Origin: CAYSPU01 sp964432995
GTDB taxonomy: Bacteria; Verrucomicrobiota; Verrucomicrobiia; Limisphaerales; JAHDYP01
Reading direction: 5' to 3'
Length of the DNA: 14,654 nt
Assembly (NCBI GenBank): GCA_964432995.1
Contig: CAYSPU010000149.1
Location: 1-14,654, forward strand
Shown: positions 6,528 through 13,102 of the stretch, one piece after another
Numbering within the stretch: the stretch's first letter is position 1
Layout of the letters: the number at the start of each line of letters is the position of its first letter
The notes under the pieces: generated by a model
The model's input: the letters and a program-made list of their open reading frames with translations, nothing else
Told to the model about the DNA's origin: nothing
The model's database searches: none
Program-made: the position numbers and the translations under genes

Positions 6528-9035
6528 TCACTTGCCCTGCGTCCCGCCCGCGCGCCGATACGTCAGAACCCGTGCCCCCGGCCGCTCGGAGATCGTCACC
6601 GCCAAACCGCTCTCGAGCAATTGTGCGCCCGTGCAACGAGTCTCCTCACCGCGTTCGATGTCGACCACTCGGTAGCTGGCCGCCGCTTCCAGCCCGCGCA
6701 GTGGGAATCGCGCCGCTTCGTAGAAACTGTCCGGTCGCCGAAACACCTGCACCATGCCTTCGCCCGCTTCGGGGCGATCGAACTGCCACGCCATCCAGAC
6801 CGTTCCGTCCCGGGTCCAGGGTGTGAGCGGGTAGAAATCGCCGAAGTAATTCGGTGCCACCTGGCGCCAGAGAGCGATCAACCGGCGCAACGCGGCGTAA
6901 TCCAGGCCCCGTTCCCGGACATCGATTCCCAAGCCGAGGCTCGGGGTGACGTTGCTCCAAAAGGCGTAGGGTTCGACCGGGGACGGCCCGCTGCCGTAGT
7001 AGGGTGCGTTCCGCGTCGCCACGGTGCCGGTTCCGTGATAGGGCACCCACAGGGAGATGCCGTAGGTCATGCACTGGTGACCGGTTGCCTCGTAGGCGTA
7101 GTCGCTCCGCCACAACGGCACCGCCCGCCGCAAGGTCTCGAGGTCGTTCCGCCGCCCCCCGCTCGCGCAGGTGTCGATCAGCATGTTCGGATGCCGCCGC
7201 CGCAACTCGTCCCAATAGGCCAGGTACCCCTGCACGTGCCGCATCTCGCTGATCCCCTCGCGCTCCGGTGCGTCGGCCGCCCGCCAGAGATCGAGCGGGT
7301 CCATGTTAAAATCCTGGCGGTAGAGATCGATTCCCTGCTCGGTCAGCAACCGGTCCACGTGCTCGACGAACCACTCCCGCGCCGCGTTGTTCCCCAGGTT
7401 CAGCAAACCGCCCCGGGCGCCACCGAGAATCCAATCCGGATGGTTTTCGGCGAGCCAGGTGCCGGGCGTCACGCGCTCCGGCTCGAACCACACCAGGGTC
7501 TTCATCCCCAGACGGTGGGCGTGATCGGACACGGCCCGGAGCCCGCGGGGGAACCGGTTCGAGTCGACCAACCACGTCCCCACGCGCGGCCAGCCGCCCC
7601 CGTGATGCACATACCAGCCCGCGTCCATCCACCAGTAATCCAGCCCGATCCTCTCCTCCCGATACCGGTCGATGAACATCACCTGGTTCGTCTCATTCGC
7701 CCGAATCATCTCGTCATACTGCCGCGAACTCGACGCCAACAGCATCGGCGCCGGCAACCGCCCCCCCGGCCGCGGCACCGAATGCGCCAACATCCACCGC
7801 CGCCACACGTTCTGCCCCCGAATCCAATCCCCCTCCCAAAACTGCAACACCATCAGCGGCGTCCGCACCTCCTCGCCCGGCAACAACCGAAATCGCGTCC
7901 GTTCCTGACCCGCCCGCAACCGGAGCCCGCGTCCGGCGTCGCAGGCGAAGTCGGCCGCCCATTGCCCCGGCCAACCCACCGCCACAATCGTTCCGCGCCC
8001 GCCCCACTCCAGGTTGAAATACGACCAGTCGCCACCGGTGGGTCGCCCCCGCACCCCTCCCAGACGATGTGTCGCCCCCGAACGCAACACCGTCTGCCGC
8101 ACCCCGTAGTCGTTGCCCGAGGCGTCCGAACCCACGTGGTGGTGCAGCACGAACTCCTCGTTGCCCCGCCGCCGCCACTCGACATCCAAGGCTTGGATCT
8201 CCTCGAGCAGCGGCGAATCGGCCGCCCCCGTGTTCTTGAACCACACCGTCCATTCCACCGTCGGGAAGCCCGCATACGCCACCGCCACGCAGCGCACCTC
8301 GAGTCCGGTAGCCGGATCCCGGCGCCACATCACGTGCTCGGTGCGACCGTGCTCGAGCGGGCGCGTCTCCTGCCGCGATTCCCACTGGGGCAGCAGTTCC
8401 GCCGAGGGTTTCCCTCCATAGACAAACGAGAAGGGCGGTTGCACGGGCGTGACCGGCCGCGCCACCGGTTCCTCCAGCGGCAAGCCGGCCACCAACACCT
8501 CGCCGCCGCCGACCAACCGCACCTTCGGCTCCGCCCACAACGCCTGGTCCCACCCGCGCCCGTCGCCGCCGTCGCCCACCCGGATCTCGAACTCCGACGC
8601 CCCGTTCAACGGCACGTCGAGCTGGCGCCCGCCGTCCGCCAACCGCAGCACCGGCGAGGCGAACACCTCCTGGTCGCCCACCCGAACGTGGAACGTCACC
8701 GACCCGTTCCCCGCCCCTGCGCCCCGTTGGGTGTCGTCGTTGTTCTCGAGCCCGATCTCGGCCGTGAACCGCTCGCCCGGCTGCCCCAGTCGCACGCGGA
8801 GGTGTTTGGTGGCGTTGAACGCGAGCCCGTTCGTGTAGGTCTTGGGTCCCAACTGGAACGGCGTCCCCCGCCAGGAACGGCCTCGCGACACCTGGTCCGC
8901 TGCGTCCTCGAAGACGAGTTCCATCCGTGGCCGGGTGTCGACCGCCGGTCGGCCGAGCCAGCCGGCGAGCCAGGCGTCCCGATGCTGAAGTTCCGTTGGC
9001 TGAGGCGTCACCGCCCAGGTGTTGGCCGCCAGCAA
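6528..9035 (-). CDS. GH36-like alpha-galactosidase with N-terminal NPCBM domain
   Basis: A clan GH-D hydrolase of 835 residues or more, expected to release alpha-linked galactose (or a related sugar) from oligo- or polysaccharides outside the cytoplasm. Order: NPCBM carbohydrate-binding domain (about residues 40-172, with SWRGTPFQLGPKTYTNGLAFNA); beta-sandwich domain (about 190-400); TIM-barrel (about 430-740) with DYWWMDAGWY, VWFEPERVTPGTW, the nucleophile region YRQDFNM (Asp575) and the acid/base region CASGGRRNDLE (Asp631); then a C-terminal beta domain. The 56-residue spacing of the two Asp fits GH36. The only start in this frame is TTG 9033-9035, an unlikely one: in-frame codons just upstream encode a signal-peptide-like NWLFLSLLA stretch, and an ATG at 9074-9076 with GGGAGA in front lies one base out of frame. 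A one-base indel near 9051-9073 is suspected. The exact substrate is unproven. Confidence 0.9.
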   Translation of the reverse strand: MLAANTWAVTPQPTELQHRDAWLAGWLGRPAVDTRPRMELVFEDAADQVSRGRSWRGTPFQLGPKTYTNGLAFNATKHLRVRLGQPGERFTAEIGLENNDDTQRGAGAGNGSVTFHVRVGDQEVFASPVLRLADGGRQLDVPLNGASEFEIRVGDGGDGRGWDQALWAEPKVRLVGGGEVLVAGLPLEEPVARPVTPVQPPFSFVYGGKPSAELLPQWESRQETRPLEHGRTEHVMWRRDPATGLEVRCVAVAYAGFPTVEWTVWFKNTGAADSPLLEEIQALDVEWRRRGNEEFVLHHHVGSDASGNDYGVRQTVLRSGATHRLGGVRGRPTGGDWSYFNLEWGGRGTIVAVGWPGQWAADFACDAGRGLRLRAGQERTRFRLLPGEEVRTPLMVLQFWEGDWIRGQNVWRRWMLAHSVPRPGGRLPAPMLLASSSRQYDEMIRANETNQVMFIDRYREERIGLDYWWMDAGWYVHHGGGWPRVGTWLVDSNRFPRGLRAVSDHAHRLGMKTLVWFEPERVTPGTWLAENHPDWILGGARGGLLNLGNNAAREWFVEHVDRLLTEQGIDLYRQDFNMDPLDLWRAADAPEREGISEMRHVQGYLAYWDELRRRHPNMLIDTCASGGRRNDLETLRRAVPLWRSDYAYEATGHQCMTYGISLWVPYHGTGTVATRNAPYYGSGPSPVEPYAFWSNVTPSLGLGIDVRERGLDYAALRRLIALWRQVAPNYFGDFYPLTPWTRDGTVWMAWQFDRPEAGEGMVQVFRRPDSFYEAARFPLRGLEAAASYRVVDIERGEETRCTGAQLLESGLAVTISERPGARVLTYRRAGGTQGK

Positions 9036-9092
9036 GGAAAGGAAGAGCCAGTTCGTAACGGCCCGCGGAAGTGCATGGTTCTCCCGAAAAAG

Positions 9093-9248
9093 GGTAGGGC
9101 GCGACTCCGAGGAGGACTCGCGAGCAGGCTCCGAGGAGGACTCGCGAGCAGGCTCCGAGGAGGACTCGCGAGCAGGCTTGGCATCGCGCCGGGGTCGTGA
9201 AGGTTCATTGACCGCGTCCTGCGGCGCCCTCGGAGAGGTCGCCCTACC
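9093..9248. mobile_element. MITE-like element with imperfect terminal inverted repeats
   Basis: The left end GGTAGGGCGCGACTCCGAGG (9093-9112) and the reverse complement of the right end 9228-9248 (GGTAGGGCG, then acct, then CTCCGAGG) match over 17 of about 20 positions. The 156-bp interval holds three perfect 24-bp repeats and no convincing gene. A sequence related to its right end recurs at 2008-2048. Size, terminal repeats and lack of coding capacity suggest a non-autonomous mobile or REP-type element. No target-site duplication was confirmed. It lies upstream of the GH36 start, so it may carry or displace that gene's promoter. Confidence 0.5.
9105..9176. repeat. Three perfect 24-bp tandem repeats
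   Basis: Units at 9105-9128, 9129-9152 and 9153-9176 are identical. Each starts CTCCGAGGAGGACTCG and ends CGAGCAGG. They sit inside the element 9093-9248. Because 24 is a multiple of three, all frames stay open and read as an 8-residue repeat, but no gene context supports translation. Confidence 0.92.
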
Positions 9249-9405
9249 TCAGCGATCAACACCTGGACGGGAGGAGTGCCGGCTGCTGGTCGTGAACAGA
9301 AGCCCGCAAAGAACCGCAAAGACGACTGCGGATCTTAACCACGCGGAATTCGCGTCGTCCCTTCTGAGGGGAGTTTCGGTGCGGTTCTGCTGCTGCGCTT
9401 GGCGT
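9249..9405. other. Spacer downstream of the M3 peptidase gene
   Basis: No gene is seen. It holds a 10-bp direct repeat (CCGCAAAGAA at 9304-9313, and CCGCAAAGAC at 9314-9323) and a small inverted repeat ACGCG-GAATT-CGCGT (9341-9355). The latter could help end transcription of the - strand M3 gene. Confidence 0.4.
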
Positions 9406-11301
9406 CTACGCCGCGGGTTCGAGCAGGGGTTCGAGTTCGTTGAGGAGTTCCTCGAACCACTTCATGCAGTCCTCGATCGGACGGGGGGTGGTCATGTCCA
9501 CGCCGGCGGCCTGGAGCATGTCGAGGGCGTATTGGCTGTTGCCGGTCTTCAGGAAGCGCATCCAGCGGTCGACGGCGCCGGGTTCGCCCTCGGCGATGCG
9601 GCGGGCGATCGCCGCGGCGGCGCAGTAGCTGGTGGCGTAGCGGTAGACGTAGAAGTTCCGATAGTAGTGCGGGATGCGGAGGCATTCGACATCCAGGGGG
9701 GAATCGACCACGAAATCGGGTCCGAAGTACCGGACGTACTGCTCGTGGCAGGCGCGCAGGAGCACGTCCGCCGTCATGGGTTCGCCCTTCTCGGCCATCT
9801 GGTGGGCCAGCAGGTCGAACTCGGCGAACTGGGTCTGGCGGAAGACGGTTTGGCGGACGTCGTCGATCATCTCGTTGAGGAGGCGGGCGCGTTCGCGTCG
9901 GTCCTGGGTGCGGGCGAGGAGCGATCGTTTGAAGGCGATCTCGGCGGCGGTGGAGGCGACTTCGGCGGTGAACATGGGGTAGCCGGAGTAGACGGGGGGT
10001 TGGCTGCGGCGGGCGAACTCGCTCTGCATGGCGTGGCCGAGTTCGTGGGCCAGGGTGGAGACGTCGCCGAAGGTGCCTTTGAAGTTGAGGAGGACGTAGG
10101 GCGGGGAGAGGTACGTGCCCATGTTGTAGGCGCCGCTCCGCTTGCCGGCATTTTCGCAAACGTCAATCCAACGGGAACGGAACGCCAGCTCCATCGCGCC
10201 GACGTACTCCGCGCCGAAGGGGCGGACGCCCTCGAGGACGAGTTGCCGGGCCTGCTCGAAGGTGTATTCGCCGGAAGGGGCGTCGGCGAGGTTGACATAG
10301 AGATCGTAGAAATGGACGGCATCCAGACGGAGAGCCTTCTTGCGCAGGGCCACGTAGCGGTGGAGCAGGGGGGTGTGGCGTCCGATGGTCTCGACCAGGT
10401 TATGGTAGACGGACACGGGCAGGTTTTCGGCATCGAGGGAGGCCTCGAGGGAGCTGGCGTAGCCGCGGGCCTTGGCGCGGTACCAGTCGCGGTGCAGCGC
10501 GCCGGCCAGCGTTGCCGCCAGCGACGCCTTGACATCGAGGTAACTCTCATGGAGCGCGGTGAAGACTTCCTGTCGGTAGCGGCGATCCTTGGAGTCCATG
10601 GCCTGGTAGAAAACGGGGGAGGTGACGCGAACCTCCCGGCCCGCGGGGTCCGTGGCCGTTCGCCAGCGAAGTTCGGTGTTGGTGAGCAGGCTGAAGACTT
10701 CGTCGGCGGCGCCGGTCGCTTTGCTCGACATCGCGAGCAGTTCCTCTTCGCGGGGCGAGAGGATGTGCTTGCGGGAGCGGATCAGGTCATCGAAGAAATG
10801 GGCGTAGACCTGGAGGGCTTTTTCGTCCTGGAGCCAGGTCTTGAGGGTGGCCTCCGGGATCTGGAGCAGCTCCGGACTGAGCCAGGAAGTGGCCTCGTCA
10901 TAGCGGACGGCGAGGGTTTGGGCGCGCTGGACGACCCCTTGCGGACCGGTTTGGCGCATGTCCTCGTCATGGCGCATGCGGGCGTAGGCGTAGAGTTTCT
11001 CCAACTGGACGTTGAGCTGGTCGCGGGCCTGGAGGAGGCGAGCCAGCGCGGCGGGGCCATTGGCGGCGGTGCCGCGCAGGCGAGCCAGTTCGTCGATTTG
11101 GGCGGAGATTTCCTGGTAGTGCTGGTTCCATGCCTCGGGGGTGGCGTACATGACACCGAGGTCCCAGGTGTAGCGCGGGTCGATCTGACTGCGTTCCTGG
11201 GTTTCCGCGGCGGGCACGGCGGGGCACTCGGAGAGCAAGGTGCCGACCAGAAGGACGGCGAGGGGGCTTCGACGAGAGGAGGCGATCAGCGTCATAGGCA
11301 T
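9406..11301 (-). CDS. pepF: Exported M3B oligopeptidase (oligoendopeptidase F-like)
   Basis: A 631-residue zinc peptidase of family M3 that degrades short peptides. The catalytic motif HELGH is at residues 419-423, with zinc ligands His419 and His423 and catalytic Glu420. The third ligand Glu447 lies in FTAEVAST, the usual spacing for M3. Upstream are the helical N-terminal lobe (WDLGVMYATPEAWNQHY, about residue 46) and the SGAYNMGTYLSPPYVLLNFKG strand of the active-site cleft; downstream are PHYYRNFYVYRYATSYCAAAAIA and the closing ALDMLQAAGVDM region. Length fits PepF (about 600 residues) plus an N-terminal extension. The first about 32 residues resemble a Sec signal peptide ending VPAAETQ. 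Cys28 (LLSEC) is not a good lipobox because Glu precedes it. Start ATG 11299-11301; ATG 11293-11295 is a near alternative. It is monocistronic as far as can be seen. The symbol is given by family similarity only. Confidence 0.94.
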   Translation of the reverse strand: MPMTLIASSRRSPLAVLLVGTLLSECPAVPAAETQERSQIDPRYTWDLGVMYATPEAWNQHYQEISAQIDELARLRGTAANGPAALARLLQARDQLNVQLEKLYAYARMRHDEDMRQTGPQGVVQRAQTLAVRYDEATSWLSPELLQIPEATLKTWLQDEKALQVYAHFFDDLIRSRKHILSPREEELLAMSSKATGAADEVFSLLTNTELRWRTATDPAGREVRVTSPVFYQAMDSKDRRYRQEVFTALHESYLDVKASLAATLAGALHRDWYRAKARGYASSLEASLDAENLPVSVYHNLVETIGRHTPLLHRYVALRKKALRLDAVHFYDLYVNLADAPSGEYTFEQARQLVLEGVRPFGAEYVGAMELAFRSRWIDVCENAGKRSGAYNMGTYLSPPYVLLNFKGTFGDVSTLAHELGHAMQSEFARRSQPPVYSGYPMFTAEVASTAAEIAFKRSLLARTQDRRERARLLNEMIDDVRQTVFRQTQFAEFDLLAHQMAEKGEPMTADVLLRACHEQYVRYFGPDFVVDSPLDVECLRIPHYYRNFYVYRYATSYCAAAAIARRIAEGEPGAVDRWMRFLKTGNSQYALDMLQAAGVDMTTPRPIEDCMKWFEELLNELEPLLEPAA

Positions 11302-11361
11302 GGTTTTGGTGGCGGCAGGCTAGCTTGAGAAACTGGCGCTGGGAATAAGAAACGGATCCCG

Positions 11362-11379
11362 GGCGCCTTCCGTGGCGCC
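11362..11379. repeat. Small inverted repeat upstream of the M3 gene
   Basis: GGCGCC (11362-11367) and GGCGCC (11374-11379) flank TTCCGT, giving a 6-bp stem and 6-nt loop. It lies about 60 bp upstream of the M3 peptidase start on the - strand. Regulatory meaning is not established. Confidence 0.3.
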
Positions 11380-11434
11380 TGCGGTCACTGCAGGAACCGT
11401 TTGGGAGAGAACGAGCTTAGGGCTGGGATCGAGT

Positions 11435-11539
11435 ATGGTGCTCGCGCAGGGCCGCGTCGCCCTCTGGGTCAATACCCGAGGCAGCACCTCCTACACGCGC
11501 ACCGTCGACAACTTCTTCATGACCGGGACGAAACCGTGA
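11435..11539 (+). pseudogene. C-terminal remnant of a lost secreted protein
   Basis: A short open stretch ending in TGA at 11537-11539 reads GRVALWVNTRGSTSYTRTVDNFFMTGTKP at its end. This resembles the last beta strands of LamG/concanavalin-like domains in secreted bacterial proteins, whose tails commonly read DNF-VTGT. The frame is open back to about 11330 but shows no start signal or other domain there. With no room for the rest of the gene, it is best read as a leftover tail next to the vapBC break point. Family assignment is by pattern memory and remains tentative. Confidence 0.4.
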
Positions 11540-11593
11540 ACGCGCCCGAAGCTCTGCGAGGCCACGGGCGCGTCTTGCCGGTTGTCGTTCGCC

Positions 11594-11959
11594 TCAGACA
11601 GAATACGGGATGCGCACGAAAGGATCGTCAGTCGGGAAGTCCCTGGTGTTCCGGGTGACCAGAAGTGCGCCGCTTGCCTTCGCAGAAGCCCAGATGATTG
11701 CGTCCGGAAGCCTGATGCGGGTGCCACGACGAATGCGGACCGCTTCCTCGGCGATCGTCTGGTCGAACGGGATCACGGTGAATGCGGCGAGGAATTCACG
11801 GCACTTTGTCTGTTCGTCTTCGGAATCGGCGCCGATCATCACTTCCGACCAAGAGACGATGCTGATGAGGCGTTCAGAGAAACGTTTCAGTTCCTCCTCT
11901 GCTTTGGCTTCGCCAACGAGGAAGTCGATCAGGATGTCACTGTCGAAGAGCGCCTTCAT
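11594..11959 (-). CDS. vapC: VapC-like PIN-domain toxin (ribonuclease)
   Basis: A 121-residue PIN-domain protein, the usual VapC length. VapC toxins are magnesium-dependent ribonucleases that cleave RNA (often tRNA or rRNA) when the antitoxin is lost. Acidic active-site residues are in place: the first Asp in ALFDSDILIDFL, Glu in SWSEVMIGA, and the Asp of RLPDAIIWASAKASGALLVTRNTRDF, including the TRNTRDF hallmark. ATG 11957-11959 is preferred because it makes a 4-bp ATGA overlap with the vapB stop and has GGGGA 6 nt upstream; ATG 11963-11965 would add two residues and leave no room for a ribosome site. Its base composition is visibly less GC-rich than the neighbours, which fits horizontal acquisition. 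It is translationally coupled to vapB. Confidence 0.88.
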   Translation of the reverse strand: MKALFDSDILIDFLVGEAKAEEELKRFSERLISIVSWSEVMIGADSEDEQTKCREFLAAFTVIPFDQTIAEEAVRIRRGTRIRLPDAIIWASAKASGALLVTRNTRDFPTDDPFVRIPYSV

Positions 11960-12180
11960 CGCCATTCCCCGCGAAGCCGATTCAGAAGGCTTCGGACGTC
12001 ACCTGCCCGATGCTTCCAGATCCCGAACGCGCCCGACATCTCATCCTCCATCGGTCTCTGATCGTTCAGCAATTTGGCGACCGCCCGACGGATCGCTTCG
12101 GCGCGTGAGATTCGCTCTCTCCGGCAGAGTCTCGAGAGGCCTTTCAGCTGTGATTCAGGGATCTCCACGATCGTTCTCAT
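11956..12180 (-). CDS. vapB: VapB-like ribbon-helix-helix antitoxin
   Basis: A 74-residue antitoxin that should neutralise the PIN toxin and repress its own promoter. The N-terminus MRTIVEIPESQLKGLSRLC followed by RERISRAEAIRRAVAKLL is a ribbon-helix-helix DNA-binding fold. The C-terminal part (about residues 47-74, DEMSGAFGIWKHRAGDVRSLLNRLRGEWR) would wrap around VapC. ATG 12178-12180 was chosen because it starts at the ribbon strand and leaves a palindromic site immediately upstream. ATGs at 12199-12204 would put that site inside the gene and add eight residues (MMTFCDDV) with no family resemblance. The stop overlaps the vapC start. Upstream it abuts a truncated glycoside hydrolase gene in the same orientation. 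Confidence 0.8.
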   Translation of the reverse strand: MRTIVEIPESQLKGLSRLCRRERISRAEAIRRAVAKLLNDQRPMEDEMSGAFGIWKHRAGDVRSLLNRLRGEWR

Positions 12181-12203
12181 GACGTCATCACAGAACGTCA
12201 TCA
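12179..12203 (-). promoter_or_regulatory. Candidate VapB operator
   Basis: A perfect 10-bp palindrome ATGACGTCAT (12179-12188) overlaps the first of two 9-bp direct repeats ACGTCATCA (12182-12190 and 12195-12203), spaced 13 bp apart. Ribbon-helix-helix antitoxins typically bind such short palindromes or repeats in front of their own gene. A TTGACA hexamer lies just upstream on the - strand (12213-12218), but no good -10 box is seen at the right distance. Autoregulation is inferred. Confidence 0.45.
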
Positions 12204-12587
12204 TCTGTGGGTTGTCAAGCGTATGAACTGGGCGAACCGCTGTTTGAGTCCGGCCGGGTCAGCTTTCCAGACGACGTAACTGAGGAAGCCGCGGACGGTG
12301 TTGAAGCCGAGTTGCTGCGCCCAGCCGAGCTCACGATCGATCGTCGCCGGGTCAAACGTCTCGGCTTGCCACATTTCGATGTCGTTGACGGCGGTGCTGG
12401 GCAGGAAGTTGCAGCCGATCAGCCAGGGTTGGCGGCTGTACCACTTCCGTGCTGTTTCGGGGGACCACTGGCCAGCGACCGGTTGCGGTGCTGGGACGCT
12501 GGCCACACCCGTCTTGGGGATGAGGAGGACGAGGAGGATCAGAACGGTGGCCCAGCCACCCTGGGGATCTTGGGAATGCGCTGGCAT
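12201..12587 (-). pseudogene. Truncated N-terminus of a secreted glycoside hydrolase (xylanase-annotated family)
   Basis: Starting at ATG 12585-12587 there is a Sec signal peptide (hydrophobic ATVLILLVLLI, then a VASVPAPQ cleavage region). It is followed by WSPETARKWYSRQPWLIGCNF, LPSTAVNDIEMWQAETFDP, and TIDRELGWAQQLGFNTVRGFLSYVVW. These are the opening strands and helices of a TIM-barrel hydrolase family often annotated 1,4-beta-xylanase in Bacteroidota and Verrucomicrobiota. Only 128 residues remain. Homology-like sequence stops at RFAQFI, and the frame then ends within a few codons, right where the vapBC operon begins. The catalytic region is gone and does not reappear downstream of vapC. 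The usual RVFL is RGFL here. It is non-functional as a hydrolase. Confidence 0.65.
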
Positions 12588-13016
12588 TCGGGTCTTTATG
12601 AACGCACTGTGCGTGTCCGGCAGCTCCCCGTCAAACGTCTGCGGCCCAGCAGTTGAGGCCTCAGGGAGGGTCGTTGCGGCCATCATCTGATCCAGCTTCT
12701 GGGTTGCGAGTTTGCGGAGGCGGTTTGAAGCAATGCGGCCGATCCAGTCGCGCGCGACACTCTGACGGAAGGCGGGAGGCAACTCCAGTTCTGGGGTGGC
12801 GGCAAAGAGGCGCCCGCGCGCGGGGGAGAGGTACGCGAAGTCGACAAGAGCCTTCTCCGGAAAGGCAAGCTGGATTCCCGAGTCGGGCATCGACTCGAAG
12901 CCGCCGAACAGCTCCGGCGGAACGTGATGCACGCTGTAGGTCGCAAGCTTGGTCTTGATGCGTCCGCCCCGGCCGAGCGAGGCGACGTAGGCCATCATCG
13001 GGATCTGCGTGATCAT
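12201..13016 (-). CDS. Chimeric reading frame: AbiEi-like antitoxin/regulator C-terminal part fused to a truncated glycoside hydrolase start
   Basis: One uninterrupted 271-codon frame joins two unrelated pieces. Residues 1-118 resemble the C-terminal part of AbiEi-type regulators of type IV toxin-antitoxin systems: AYVASLGR, TYSVHHVPPELFGGFE, then LAFPEKALVDFAYLSPARG. The N-terminal winged-helix half of that family is absent; the frame reads only FRYQRG before a stop at 13035-13037, so the piece is truncated. Residues 119-143 match nothing I know. From Met144 (12585-12587) it becomes the start of a secreted glycoside hydrolase, described separately. No AbiEii toxin gene is visible. It is most likely a pair of gene relics joined by deletion rather than a working fusion, although a translated product cannot be excluded. 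AbiEi assignment is by pattern. Confidence 0.6.
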   Translation of the reverse strand: MITQIPMMAYVASLGRGGRIKTKLATYSVHHVPPELFGGFESMPDSGIQLAFPEKALVDFAYLSPARGRLFAATPELELPPAFRQSVARDWIGRIASNRLRKLATQKLDQMMAATTLPEASTAGPQTFDGELPDTHSAFIKTRMPAHSQDPQGGWATVLILLVLLIPKTGVASVPAPQPVAGQWSPETARKWYSRQPWLIGCNFLPSTAVNDIEMWQAETFDPATIDRELGWAQQLGFNTVRGFLSYVVWKADPAGLKQRFAQFIRLTTHR

Positions 13017-13102
13017 GCCTCGCTGGTACCGGAATCAGGGTGGATACCGGGTGTGATTAGGGTTGAAAGCGTGATCCAACTCATGAAGATTCGGTGCCGG
13101 TT

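Noticed and set aside
4540..6636. A 698-codon - strand open frame spanning the M16 gene and the repeat array
   Set aside because: It runs antisense through M16, both N gaps and a repeat whose unit length is not constant modulo three; no start context or domain.
9105..9190. Short - strand gene encoding a SLLASPPR octapeptide repeat
   Set aside because: The frame exists only because the 24-bp DNA repeat is a multiple of three; there is no ribosome site, no conserved context, and it lies inside a repeat element.
6087..9200. A 1037-codon + strand open frame across the alpha-galactosidase region
   Set aside because: It is antisense to the GH36 gene, rich in Pro, Arg and His, passes through the N gap and repeat array, and shows no domain. 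High GC at third positions keeps the opposite frame open.
9019..11328. A 769-codon + strand open frame opposite the M3 peptidase
   Set aside because: It is the mirror of the peptidase gene, with Gly/Val/Glu-rich low-information sequence and no recognisable motif; the HELGH frame on the - strand is clearly the real one.
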